Positions 51,606 to 59,806 of a stretch of 64,000 nucleotides of DNA are shown here, piece by piece. The notes beneath the pieces were generated by a model. That model had not been told where the DNA came from and made no database searches. It saw nothing but the letters and a program-made list of their open reading frames with translations. The DNA is from an uncultured Lachnospiraceae bacterium (GTDB lineage: Bacteria; Bacillota; Clostridia; Lachnospirales; Lachnospiraceae), in assembly GCA_910584915.1 (NCBI GenBank), contig CAJUDM010000008.1:62001-126000 (forward strand), written 5' to 3'. The position numbers were made by a program, and so were the translations under genes. The stretch's first letter is position 1. The number at the start of each line of letters is the position of its first letter.

Positions 51606-52523
51606 ATGGCATTTGATCTGGGAGGCAGGCTGGTGATCGGAGTTTCATCGAGAGCGCTGTTTGACCTGTCAAAGGAAAACGAACTTTTTGAGAGAGAGGG
51701 TGTGGAGGCTTACTGCAGGTATCAGGTGGAGCACGAGCATGAACTGTTGCAGCCCGGTCCCGGCTTTGCGCTGATCAGGGCGCTCTTAAATCTCAATAAA
51801 ATTCCGGGGCGGGAGGGACGGGTGGAGGTCATCGTGATGTCCCGCAACAGTCCCGATACGTCTCTCAGGGTATTTCACGCGATCAGAGAGTACGGGCTTG
51901 ATATCACAAGGGCGGCGTTAGTCAGCGGTGTCCCGCTCGCGCCCTATCTGACCGCCTTTAAGACCGACCTGTTTTTGTCGGCTTATGAGGAGGATGTGCA
52001 GGATGCCATAGACTGCGGCATAGCGGCGGGGATCATCTGCGGGGAGGGGCTCCACACTTATGATTGCGACGGAGATATCAGTCAGATCCGTATCGCCTTT
52101 GATGGCGACGCAGTGCTGTTTTCCGATGAGTCCGAGCGGATATATCAGGAACAGGGGTTGGAGGCGTTTGAGAAAAATGAGCAGGAGAACGCGAAAAATC
52201 CGTTGAAGGCGGGACCTTTCGCCCGATTCTTAAAAACACTCTCGGATCTGCAGAAGGAGTTTCCGCAGGAGAAGGCGCCGATCAGGACCGCCCTGGTGAC
52301 GGCGAGGAGCGCGCCCGCCCATGAGAGGGTGATCCGCACGCTGCGCGCCTGGGATGTCAGGATCGACGAAGCTTTTTTTCTGGGAGGGGTTCAGAAGAAG
52401 GATATCCTGAAAGCCTTTGGGGCGCATATCTTTTTTGATGACCAGGCGGTACATACGGGGCCTGCCTCCGAGGTGGTTCCGGCGGCGAGGGTGCCCGTGC
52501 GTCATGAGTGCAGAGATGTATGA
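51606..52523 (+). CDS. Cytosolic 5'-nucleotidase family protein
   Basis: 305 residues of the NT5C1/COG4996-like 5'-nucleotidase family. Seen: GGRLVIGVSSRALFDL at the N-terminus, VIVMSRNSPDTSLRVF and the acidic HAD-like motifs IAFDGDAVLFSDE and HIFFDDQAVHTGPA that coordinate Mg. It dephosphorylates nucleoside 5'-monophosphates in salvage or turnover. AAAGGAGCAGGT upstream sets the start. The 170 bp before the next gene hold only unconvincing reading frames. Confidence 0.9.
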   Translation: MAFDLGGRLVIGVSSRALFDLSKENELFEREGVEAYCRYQVEHEHELLQPGPGFALIRALLNLNKIPGREGRVEVIVMSRNSPDTSLRVFHAIREYGLDITRAALVSGVPLAPYLTAFKTDLFLSAYEEDVQDAIDCGIAAGIICGEGLHTYDCDGDISQIRIAFDGDAVLFSDESERIYQEQGLEAFEKNEQENAKNPLKAGPFARFLKTLSDLQKEFPQEKAPIRTALVTARSAPAHERVIRTLRAWDVRIDEAFFLGGVQKKDILKAFGAHIFFDDQAVHTGPASEVVPAARVPVRHECRDV

Positions 52524-52694
52524 GACGGTGCTGAAACGAAGCTGCATGAGGAGAGAGCCAGAGGAAGGCGGAGAAGAGCGGATGCAACGCAGAAACACAG
52601 AAGACATCGCAGGATGGATCGGCGTCAGGCCAAAGATACAGAGTGAAGTCAGGAAGATCGCAGTGTACAACAGCGGGAAAAGGAATCAGTACAG

Positions 52695-54503
52695 ATGAAG
52701 TATCAGCATATTGAACGCGGGATCTTTTTGTCGAGGCCCAACAGGTTTATCGCGTATGTGAGGGTGGGTGGACAGGAGGAAAAAGTGCATGTGAAAAATA
52801 CCGGCAGATGCAGGGAGCTCCTGAGAGAAGGGACGACAGTTTATCTGGAGCGGTCTGAAAATGAGGAGCGCTCCACCGCCTTTGATCTGGTGGCAGTGGA
52901 AAAGGAGGGCAGGATCGTCAACATGGATTCCCAGGCGCCGAATAAGGCGGCTGGGGAATGGCTGTCATCGGGAGGGCTTTTTTCGGACGTTACACTGGTG
53001 AAGCCCGAGACGGTATTCGGAGATTCACGGTTTGATTTCTATATAGAAGCAGCAGGGCAGGGCGGCTGCCCGAGAAAGATATATATGGAGGTGAAGGGGT
53101 GTACACTGGAGGAAAACGGCGTGGGCTGTTTTCCTGATGCGCCTTCGGAGAGGGCTGTAAAGCATGTGAGGGAACTGATCAGGGCGAAGGAGGAGGGCTA
53201 TGAGGCATACCTTCTTTTTGTGGTTCAGATGGACGGGGTAGATCATGTGGTGCCGAACAGGAGGACGGCTCCGGATTTCGCGGAGGCACTGCTTGAGGCG
53301 AGGAGAGCAGGAGTAAAGATCCTGGCGGTGGACTGTCTGGTAACCGAAGACTCCATGGAGATCAGGAATTTTCTGCCGGTGTATCTCTCCGTGATGGATC
53401 AGATACCGGCACCGCTCCTCGCATGGTATGACAGAGGCAGGCGGATCCTGCCCTGGCGGGAGAGCCCGACGCCCTATCATGTGTGGCTTTCGGAGATCAT
53501 GCTGCAGCAGACGAGGGTGGAGGCGGTAAAGCCTTATTATGACAGATTTTTGAGGATACTGCCGGATATAAAGGCTCTGTCGGAGGCGGAGGAGGAGAGT
53601 CTGCTGAAACTCTGGGAAGGGCTCGGATATTATAACAGAGTGAAGAACCTGCAGAGGGCGGCGAAGATGGTCATGGAGGAGTATGACGGGGAGATGCCGT
53701 CCGAATGGGGGGAATTATGCAGGCTGCCGGGGATCGGCAGTTATACGGCGGGAGCGATTTCATCCATCGCCTACGGGAAAAAGGCGCCGGCAGTGGACGG
53801 CAACGTACTGCGGGTACTTTCGCGGGTGATGCTGGATGAGCGGGATATTCTGGATGTCAAAGTGAAAAGATCGGTGGAACAGGAGCTGCTTTTTGTGATA
53901 CCGGATGACAGGCCCGGGGACTTTAACCAGGCAATGATGGAGCTCGGCGCCATGGTCTGCCTGCCGAACGGAATGCCGAAATGCGGGGAATGTCCCCTGA
54001 GAGGATTCTGCGGAGCGTACAGCTCCGGATGCATGACGGAATATCCGAAGAAGAAGCCGAAAAAGGCGAGAACAATTGAGGAAAAGACAGTGCTGATCCT
54101 GCAGGATGAGGCGAGGACAGCGCTGACAAAGCGGGGGGATAAGGGGCTTTTGGCGGGGTTTTACGAGTTTCCCTGCCTGCCCGGGAAGAGAACGGCAAAG
54201 GAAGTGCTTGCCTGTCTGAGGGAACTTGGATTTGTATCACTGCATATCCGGAAGATCGAGGAGGCAAAGCATATTTTTACGCATAAAGAATGGCATATGA
54301 CGGGGTACTGTGTCAGGACTGATGAGTTGACAAACCAGAGGGAGGCTGCCGGGAGGGCGGGGTTTATCTTTGCGGAAAAAGAGGAGATCGAGAAGAATTA
54401 TCCTCTGCCTTCCGCCTATGCGGCCTATGCGAAATATCTGAATATCGCGCAGGGGGCGGATGTGTTCAGAAGGGCGGACGCCCGCGATGCAACGGATGTG
54501 TAA
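52695..54503 (+). CDS. mutY: SfsA-MutY fusion: SfsA-type nuclease domain joined to A/G-specific adenine glycosylase
   Basis: 602 residues. Residues about 1-230 are SfsA (IERGIFLSRPNRFIAYVRVG, HVKNTGRCRELL, RIVNMDSQAPNKAAGEWL and the PD-(D/E)XK-like YMEVKGCTLEE). Residues about 235-450 are MutY: catalytic Glu in SEIMLQQTRVEA, HhH motif LPGIGSYTAGAI, catalytic Asp in PAVDGNVLRVLSR, and a [4Fe-4S] motif C-x7-C-x2-C-x5-C (VCLPNGMPKCGECPLRGFC). A NUDIX-like 8-oxoG recognition domain closes the protein (LAGFYEFPCLPG). MutY removes adenine opposite 8-oxoguanine. SfsA proteins are reported DNA-binding proteins or nucleases. The reading frame is continuous with no stop or frameshift at the join. Confidence 0.93.
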   Translation: MKYQHIERGIFLSRPNRFIAYVRVGGQEEKVHVKNTGRCRELLREGTTVYLERSENEERSTAFDLVAVEKEGRIVNMDSQAPNKAAGEWLSSGGLFSDVTLVKPETVFGDSRFDFYIEAAGQGGCPRKIYMEVKGCTLEENGVGCFPDAPSERAVKHVRELIRAKEEGYEAYLLFVVQMDGVDHVVPNRRTAPDFAEALLEARRAGVKILAVDCLVTEDSMEIRNFLPVYLSVMDQIPAPLLAWYDRGRRILPWRESPTPYHVWLSEIMLQQTRVEAVKPYYDRFLRILPDIKALSEAEEESLLKLWEGLGYYNRVKNLQRAAKMVMEEYDGEMPSEWGELCRLPGIGSYTAGAISSIAYGKKAPAVDGNVLRVLSRVMLDERDILDVKVKRSVEQELLFVIPDDRPGDFNQAMMELGAMVCLPNGMPKCGECPLRGFCGAYSSGCMTEYPKKKPKKARTIEEKTVLILQDEARTALTKRGDKGLLAGFYEFPCLPGKRTAKEVLACLRELGFVSLHIRKIEEAKHIFTHKEWHMTGYCVRTDELTNQREAAGRAGFIFAEKEEIEKNYPLPSAYAAYAKYLNIAQGADVFRRADARDATDV

Positions 54504-54606
54504 GTTTTGCCGATGTGCCTGGGGTATAACGGGGCTCATTGTCCGGTAGAATGAAAAGTGTGATATTTTCTAAAAAAGGACAGAGGAAAGGACAGAAAAA
54601 CAGACT

Positions 54607-55632
54607 ATGAAATTATTATCAGTTGCAATACCCTGCTACAATTCTGCAGCATATATGAGAAAGTGCATCGAATCCCTTCTGCCGGGAGGAGAGGATGTGG
54701 AGATCCTGGTGGTCAACGATGGTTCGACGGATGAGACGCCGTTAATCGCCAGGGAATATGCGGAAAAGTATCCGGGGATAGTGAGGGCGATCGATCAGGA
54801 GAACGGCGGCCATGGCGCAGCGGTCAATACCGGCATCAGGGAAGCAAAAGGATTATATTTTAAGGTGGTCGACAGCGATGACTGGGTGAAGGAGGAGGCG
54901 TATCAGGAGATACTGGAGACACTGCGGCAGTTTGCCGGTTCCAGGGAGGGGCTTGATATGCTGATCAGTAATTTTGTCTATGAGAAAGAGGGAGAGAAGA
55001 AAAACAAGGTGATGCGCTACCGCCATGCCCTGCCTAAAAATGAACTGTTCAGATGGGAGAATGTGCGGCATTTTATGAAGGGCCAGTATATCCTGATGCA
55101 TTCGGTCATCTTCCGGACAAAGCTCCTCAGGGAATGCGGGCTGAAACTGCCGGAGAAAACGTTCTATGTGGACAATATCTATGTATTTGAGCCTCTTTTG
55201 CAGGTGGAGAATATGTATTATCTGGATGTAAATTTTTACCGTTATTACATAGGGCGGGAGGATCAGTCCGTCAATGAGTCTGTCATGATATCCCGGATCG
55301 ATCAGCAGATCAGGGTGAATAAGATGATGTTCGATTACTATAACAGCCATCTTTCGGAGATCCATGCGGAAAAGCACAGGCGCCAGTATATGTATAACTA
55401 TCTGGAGATCATCACGGTCGTCTCGACGATCATGCTCGCGATCTCAGGGACGACCGAGAATCTGGAGAAGAGAAAGGAACTCTGGGCCTATTTTAGAGAG
55501 AGGAACTCCAGGCTGTTCCACAGGCTGCGCTACGGGCTGATGTGCGGCTACACAAATCTGCCGGGGCGGGGCGGACGCCGGATATCCATAGACGGCTACA
55601 AGTTGTGCAGAAGGTTTTTTAAATTTAATTAA
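54607..55632 (+). CDS. Family 2 glycosyltransferase
   Basis: 341 residues with a GT-A fold: ISVAIPCYNS-like start (LLSVAIPCYNSAAYMRKCIE), the VVNDGSTDETP nucleotide motif, and the metal-binding YFKVVDSDDWV. The C-terminal half is helical without clear transmembrane segments. It transfers a sugar from a nucleotide donor, probably to a wall or surface glycan. The acceptor is unknown. The gene is convergent with the repeat protein gene and has only 15 bp between stops. Confidence 0.9.
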   Translation: MKLLSVAIPCYNSAAYMRKCIESLLPGGEDVEILVVNDGSTDETPLIAREYAEKYPGIVRAIDQENGGHGAAVNTGIREAKGLYFKVVDSDDWVKEEAYQEILETLRQFAGSREGLDMLISNFVYEKEGEKKNKVMRYRHALPKNELFRWENVRHFMKGQYILMHSVIFRTKLLRECGLKLPEKTFYVDNIYVFEPLLQVENMYYLDVNFYRYYIGREDQSVNESVMISRIDQQIRVNKMMFDYYNSHLSEIHAEKHRRQYMYNYLEIITVVSTIMLAISGTTENLEKRKELWAYFRERNSRLFHRLRYGLMCGYTNLPGRGGRRISIDGYKLCRRFFKFN

Positions 55633-55647
55633 TCCCTCTGTCCGGGC

Positions 55648-56745
55648 TTAGACGACCATGTTCAGCATATAGGAAAAGCACCAGATGAAATAACCGATGT
55701 AGAGAAGGACATAGCCCACTGTAAACAGCACGGGGATGGCCTTCTTCTGCTTTAAAACATAGGCGCGCCAGATGAAATAGCCGGGCTTGCACAGGATGGT
55801 AAAAAGGATAAGTCCGAGTATCGGGTATCCTTTTTTGTGAACCAGCACAATGTCGACGATGGAGACTGTTAGTATCGCAAATCTGAGCAGGGAGTTGAAT
55901 GCGGCGTAAGCCGAGTAGCCCGGCATGGTGGAAAAGGAATACATCATGGATGAGTATATCGAAGCAAAATCCGTTCCCGCCATGGCGTCAAGGTCGATCG
56001 AGGAAAACATATTGTTGATAAGTCCCTTGGCGGCGATAATACTGATGATCGTGGAGGCAGCAGTAAAAGCCATCAGCATATAATAAAAGATATTTGTGAC
56101 CGGCTCCCGCACAGGTTCTGCGCGGTTATATGCAGCCTGCGGGTTGGCGTAGGGGTTCTGCCCGTAGGGCTGGTTATAGGAACCATAGGGCTGTCCGTAG
56201 CCGGTATTTTGCCCGTAGGCGTTGTACTGTCCATTGTTGTAAGCAGTATTTTGCCCGTAGTTATTGTATTGCCCGTTGTTGTAACCGGCGTCTGGCCCGC
56301 AGGCGTTGTACTGCTGATCGTTGTAACCGCCGTTCTGAGCATAACCGCTGTAGGGCTGGTTGCCGTAACCGCCGTTCTGAGCATAACCGCTGTAGGGCTG
56401 GTTGCCATAGTTGCCGTTCTGAGCATAACCGCTGTAGGGCTGGTTGCCGTAACCGCCGTTCTGAGCATAACCGCTGTAGGGCTGGTTGCCATAATTGCCG
56501 TTCTGAGCATAACCGCTGTAGGGCTGGTTGTCGTAATCGCCGTTCTGAGTATAACCGTTGTAGGGCTGGTTGTCGTAGCTGCCGTTTTGTGTATAGCCGG
56601 TATGCTGTTCGTTGTTGGAACCATTGTCTGTTTCGGAACCGGGCTGCCCGTTTTGAGCCTGTGGATCGGGAGTGTTATAGTTCTGTTGCTCCGCCTGCGA
56701 TTCCTGAGCCTGTTCCGGGGTTTGAGCATTATTCATTTCACTCAT
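55648..56745 (-). CDS. Membrane protein with a Tyr/Gly/Gln/Asn-rich repeat tail
   Basis: 365 residues. Residues 1-about 190 are low complexity, dominated by Asn, Gln, Gly and Tyr, including six full 14-residue repeats of the type NGGYGNQPYSGYAQ. The C-terminal part has about four transmembrane helices (FYYMLMAFTAASTIISIIAA, AFNSLLRFAILTVSIVDIVL, LGLILFTILCKPGYFIW and VGYVLLYIGYFIWCFSYML). No signal peptide is seen, so the tail is probably cytosolic. Such composition resembles phase-separating sequences. The function is unknown. AGAAAGGCGG supports the start. Confidence 0.8.
   Translation of the reverse strand: MSEMNNAQTPEQAQESQAEQQNYNTPDPQAQNGQPGSETDNGSNNEQHTGYTQNGSYDNQPYNGYTQNGDYDNQPYSGYAQNGNYGNQPYSGYAQNGGYGNQPYSGYAQNGNYGNQPYSGYAQNGGYGNQPYSGYAQNGGYNDQQYNACGPDAGYNNGQYNNYGQNTAYNNGQYNAYGQNTGYGQPYGSYNQPYGQNPYANPQAAYNRAEPVREPVTNIFYYMLMAFTAASTIISIIAAKGLINNMFSSIDLDAMAGTDFASIYSSMMYSFSTMPGYSAYAAFNSLLRFAILTVSIVDIVLVHKKGYPILGLILFTILCKPGYFIWRAYVLKQKKAIPVLFTVGYVLLYIGYFIWCFSYMLNMVV
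56317..56600. repeat. 42-bp in-frame tandem repeat
   Basis: Units of 42 bp start at 56317, 56359, 56401, 56443, 56485 and 56527, with a diverged partial unit from 56569. Units 2 and 4 are nearly identical, as are 3 and 5, suggesting duplication of an 84-bp pair. It lies inside the coding region at 55648-56745 and adds 14 residues per unit. Confidence 0.92.
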
Positions 56746-56955
56746 TGTGATATTGCCGCCTTTCTATGATTTCTGTAGATGGTTTGATGCCCGCGCGCTT
56801 TAGCACGCTTTGCTTTAGCTGTGGGGCAATTGACCATATGTTCTACTGTTCTCTCAATAGCGAATATTTCTGCATGTTGTCATCGACTGCTATATAACAG
56901 TATAAGTCCACCTGAAAATTAGTGCAAGGTGCTGTCTTCTAAAAGTTTTATGAAT

Positions 56956-57795
56956 TCAGGCGAGTATGGCTTTTACAATCTGCTTTGCCACATCGGGCTT
57001 GTTCATGGTGTAGATATGGATGCCGTCCACGCCGTTTGCGAGAAGGTCGTCACACTGGCGGACAGCGTAATCGATGCCGGCCTTGTACATATCCTCCGGG
57101 GAATCCCCGTAGGTGGCGATAATGTCGGATAAGGCCTTCGGCACGGAGGAGCCGGAGAGGGAGATTGAGCGCCCGATCTGGCCGGCGCTTGTGATCGGCA
57201 TGATGCCCGCGTGGACCGGGGCGGTTACGCCCTTGCGCGCGGCTTTCTCCCGGAACTCGTAGAAGAAATCGTTGTCAAAAAACAGCTGTGTGATGAACTG
57301 CGTCACGCCTCTGTCCTGTTTTTCCTTCATATGCATCAGGTCTGATTCTTTGCTGAAGGATTCAAAGTGTTTTTCGGGGTAGCAGGCGCCCCATATCTCA
57401 AAGTCTGTATTCTCTTTCAGAAAGTCGATGAGGTTTGAGGCGTAGGTAAATTCTCTGCCATCATATTGTTCGTCGGACATGTCCTTCGGGCGGTCGCCGC
57501 GGAGAGCGAGGATGTTGGTGATATTGTGCGTTTTGAACTCCCCGCACATCTTTCGGATATCTTCTTTCGTGCTGCCCACGCAGGTGAGGTGCGCCATGGC
57601 GGTGATGCCGAGCTCGTTCTGTATATAGGAAGCGATCTCCACGGTGCTTTTTGAGCGGCTGCCGCCCGCACCGTAGGTGACGCTGATAAAATCGGGATTT
57701 ATCTCTGCCAGTTCCTTTGCCACGCGGAAGGCGGAAGAAAATTCGCTGTCTTTTTTCGGGGGAAATATCTCCATGGAGATCTGTACTTTATTCAT
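56956..57795 (-). CDS. metF: 5,10-methylenetetrahydrofolate reductase
   Basis: 279-residue MetF, a FAD-dependent TIM barrel reducing methylene-THF to methyl-THF for methionine synthesis. Seen: ISMEIFPPKKDSEF with the catalytic Glu, then ISVTYGAGGSRSKST, NILALRGDRPKDMSDEQYDG and TQLFFDND. It is monocistronic on the minus strand. The 210-bp gap to the repeat protein gene (56746-56955) shows no clear gene or structure. Confidence 0.95.
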   Translation of the reverse strand: MNKVQISMEIFPPKKDSEFSSAFRVAKELAEINPDFISVTYGAGGSRSKSTVEIASYIQNELGITAMAHLTCVGSTKEDIRKMCGEFKTHNITNILALRGDRPKDMSDEQYDGREFTYASNLIDFLKENTDFEIWGACYPEKHFESFSKESDLMHMKEKQDRGVTQFITQLFFDNDFFYEFREKAARKGVTAPVHAGIMPITSAGQIGRSISLSGSSVPKALSDIIATYGDSPEDMYKAGIDYAVRQCDDLLANGVDGIHIYTMNKPDVAKQIVKAILA

Positions 57796-57955
57796 ATCTG
57801 AGGTTCCTTTCGTGGATCGTTCGTATTTTCCAAAAAATTATAGCACATTATGAGTTTGAGGACAAGAAACAGAGTGAAACGGTATACCGGCGGGATGTTT
57901 CACTGACTTTCTTTCCATCTCCTGAAGATGGCGGGATTCACACGAAAATAAAATT

Positions 57956-58204
57956 CGTAATATTTACAAATTACAAAACAAAACCCCTGTATATTAAATA
58001 TTGTAAGGCGGGAACCTTGAAAACTGAATGACCGGCCGAAGGGATATGTTTCCCGGAGATATATCGCATAAAACGTATCAGAGGGAACAAAACGCCGCTG
58101 AAAAACAGGGGCAGGAACGGCATCGGATAAAACGGCGAAAAAGAACAGCGAAAAACAATGCATTCCCTTCGGGGAGAAACTGTTACGAGAGAAGGAGGCA
58201 AGAA
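57956..58204 (+). promoter_or_regulatory. Repeated structured 5' leader, copy 1 (before the LRR gene)
   Basis: About 249 bp from CGTAATATTTACAAAT to the base before ATG 58205. Blocks shared with the other copies: GACCGGCCGAAGGGATATGTT, GAGATATATCGCATAAA, ACAAAACGCCGCTGAAA, CAGGGGCAGGAACGGCATCG and GCATTCCCTTCGGGG. A CCC-UUCG-GGG stem lies near the 3' end, and GATA/TATC with CGC/ACG makes a weaker hairpin than in the other copies. The ribosome site is AAGGAGG. The shared part stops at the start codon, so the leader here is attached to a different gene than in copies 2 and 3. Confidence 0.8.
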
Positions 58205-59089
58205 ATGATAAAGATAAGTTTGAGCGCGAAAGAGGTATCAGCTTTAAATGACGATTTTGTCGATTATGATCATGGAAAATCGGAGAACGAGGATCATGCT
58301 CCGCGTGAGCGGGCGGGGGACTTTTATGTCTCCGGAGAATATTTGACCGGGTACTTTGGCCCGGGCGGGGATGTGACGATCCCGGAAGGCTTTACCAAAA
58401 TCGACCGTAGAGTTTTCAAATGCGGAGACGCCGTTAATATAACCGGCATAACTATCCCGAAAAACGTCACTGTGATCGATACAGATGCTTTTTCGTTCTG
58501 CGCAAATCTGCACGAGATCCGGGTGGAGGGGGGAAATCCACATTATTGTGTCATCGACGGTCTGTTGTTGAAACGGGATGGACGGGGTGATCTCGTCCTG
58601 CACACATGTCCGCCGGCAAGATCCGGCGTTCTGGAGATCCCGGAGGGCGTTGTCAGGATTGCCGGGTTCGCCTGCTGCGGCTGCGCGGGCCTGACCGGGG
58701 TGAACATCCCGGGAAGCGTGTGGAAGATCGGCGAGTATGCCTTTTCCGGCTGCAGCAGCCTGACCCATGTGACGATCCCGGAGGGCGTCAAATGTATCGG
58801 CGAGGCCGCCTTTTACCACTGTACGGATCTGACCCATGTGGCGATGCTGGAGGGCGTCAGATATATCTGTGAAGAAGCCTTTTTAGGCTGTATGAATCTG
58901 AATCATGTGGCGCTCCCGGGAAGTGTCCGGAAGATATATGCCGATGCCTTTTGGGGCACAGGTATGTCCGAAGAAGCTGTCCGGGCTGCATATGAGCAGG
59001 TAAGAGAGAACGCGATGGAGGCGGGGGCGTCTGCTCCCGGAGATATCTCGGATGAAGAAGCGTTTTACCTCTTGGATGACGGGGATTGA
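58205..59089 (+). CDS. Leucine-rich repeat (BspA/LRR_5-like) protein
   Basis: 294 residues. The N-terminal 60 residues are charged (DYDHGKSENEDHAPRERAGD). The rest is built from about six LRR_5 repeats of the form IPEGVxxIGxxAFxGCxxLTHVTIP, such as VTIPEGVKCIGEAAFYHCTD. A short acidic tail ends in EEAFYLLDDGD. There is no signal peptide or anchor, so it is probably cytosolic or released by another route. ATG 58205 follows GAAGGAGG. The leader that precedes it recurs twice within 4.3 kb. The role is unknown; LRR_5 proteins often bind other proteins. Confidence 0.85.
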   Translation: MIKISLSAKEVSALNDDFVDYDHGKSENEDHAPRERAGDFYVSGEYLTGYFGPGGDVTIPEGFTKIDRRVFKCGDAVNITGITIPKNVTVIDTDAFSFCANLHEIRVEGGNPHYCVIDGLLLKRDGRGDLVLHTCPPARSGVLEIPEGVVRIAGFACCGCAGLTGVNIPGSVWKIGEYAFSGCSSLTHVTIPEGVKCIGEAAFYHCTDLTHVAMLEGVRYICEEAFLGCMNLNHVALPGSVRKIYADAFWGTGMSEEAVRAAYEQVRENAMEAGASAPGDISDEEAFYLLDDGD

Positions 59090-59314
59090 GTCTGCCGGTA
59101 AGCTGTCTGATATTGCCAGACATAAAAGTCTGTAATATTTACAAATAAGAAAAATGGAAACCGATATACTTGTTCTTGTAAGGCAGGTACCTTGAAAAAT
59201 AAATGACCGGCCGAAGGGATATGTTCCCCGGAGATATATCGCATAAAGCGTATCAAAGGGGGACAAAACGCCGCTGAAAGACAGGGGCAGGAACGGCATC
59301 GGATAAAACGGCGA

Positions 59315-59322
59315 AAAAGAAC
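59315..59322. repeat. Target-site duplication, left copy
   Basis: AAAAGAAC directly precedes the MITE and recurs at 59548-59555 directly after it. Only one copy is expected in the uninterrupted leader, as seen at the equivalent site of copy 3. Confidence 0.85.
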
Positions 59323-59547
59323 GTAACATTTCAGCCATCAATATCGTTTAGTTGCCGGTGCCGGACGCCGTGAGAAAAATAAAATGCTCCGTCGCCGCGC
59401 TCGCGCTCGTAAAAAGCGTAGCGGGCACTAAGCTCGTGAGGGACCTCGCTAAGTGCCGACGCTTTTTAAAGGGCTCCTCCCGCATTTTATTTTCCTCACG
59501 GCTGAGCTAAGGAGCTAACTAAATGACATTGAAGGCTGAACTGTTAC
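59323..59547. mobile_element. 225-bp hairpin MITE, probably IS66-related
   Basis: Terminal inverted repeats of 31 bp (59323-59353 and 59517-59547) match at 27 positions and begin GTAACA. A second inverted pair GCCGTGAGAAAAATAAAATGC / GCATTTTATTTTCCTCACGGC lies inside, and the centre also folds (GGCACT...AGTGCC). It is flanked by the 8-bp duplication AAAAGAAC. IS66-family insertion sequences typically have ends beginning GTAA and make 8-bp duplications, so a transposase of that family elsewhere in the genome likely moved it. No coding frame is present. Confidence 0.88.
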
Positions 59548-59555
59548 AAAAGAAC
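59548..59555. repeat. Target-site duplication, right copy
   Basis: AAAAGAAC immediately after the MITE, identical to 59315-59322. Confidence 0.85.
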
Positions 59556-59616
59556 AACAAAAAGGAATGCATTCCCTTCGGGGGAAACCTGCTATGAAAG
59601 GAAGGAGGTGATCATC

Positions 59617-59730
59617 ATGTCGATCGATTGGGAATATCTGCTCGATGCGGAGGGCGATGAGCTTCAGGACGCATACGACCAGGCGGTGGAAGAAGCCAGT
59701 GAAATGCTGGACTGGCGAGATGAGGATTAA
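59617..59730 (+). CDS. 37-residue acidic small protein
   Basis: ATG 59617 to TAA 59728-59730. The peptide begins MSIDWEYLLDAEGDELQDAY and ends MLDWRDED. It contains many Asp/Glu and two Trp, with no signal peptide and probably mostly helical. AAGGAGGTGATC ending 3 nt before the ATG is an extreme Shine-Dalgarno match. The same ribosome site and first 12 codons recur at 62502, and the 145-residue gene follows after 76 bp. I do not recognise the family. It may be a true small protein, a leader peptide, or a negatively charged partner of the next product. Confidence 0.7.
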   Translation: MSIDWEYLLDAEGDELQDAYDQAVEEASEMLDWRDED

Positions 59731-59806
59731 GTTGCAAAGCTGACACGAAAAAGCGTCATCTTGCGGAAAGCAAAGAAAGAGTCAACCATATGAAGGAGGA
59801 AGAAAA

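Larger units (their letters stand above)
59131..59616 (+). promoter_or_regulatory. Repeated structured 5' leader, copy 2 (split by a MITE)
   Basis: The same leader as at 57956 and 62250, interrupted between 59322 and 59556. Removing the inserted element and one target copy restores an alignment of equal length with copy 3 around this site. The 5' part contains GATATATCGCATAAAGCGTATC-type pairing; the 3' part contains TTCCC-TTCG-GGGGA and ends in AAGGAGGTGATC, 12 nt complementary to the 16S rRNA 3' end, 3 nt before ATG. Confidence 0.8.

Noticed and set aside
52417..52698. 93-codon frame between the nucleotidase and the SfsA-MutY fusion
   Set aside because: Mostly overlaps the nucleotidase gene in another frame, with basic composition and no motif.
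56317..56600. CRISPR array
   Set aside because: Units are contiguous with no spacers, in frame and coding.
56130..56769. Two long plus-strand frames (about 190-205 codons) across the 42-bp repeats
   Set aside because: They are periodic only because the repeat is a multiple of three; the minus-strand frame has a ribosome site and membrane helices.
57956..58204. Resemblance of CCTTGAAAACTGAATG to rRNA spacer sequence
   Set aside because: The match is short and no rRNA gene or tRNA lies nearby.
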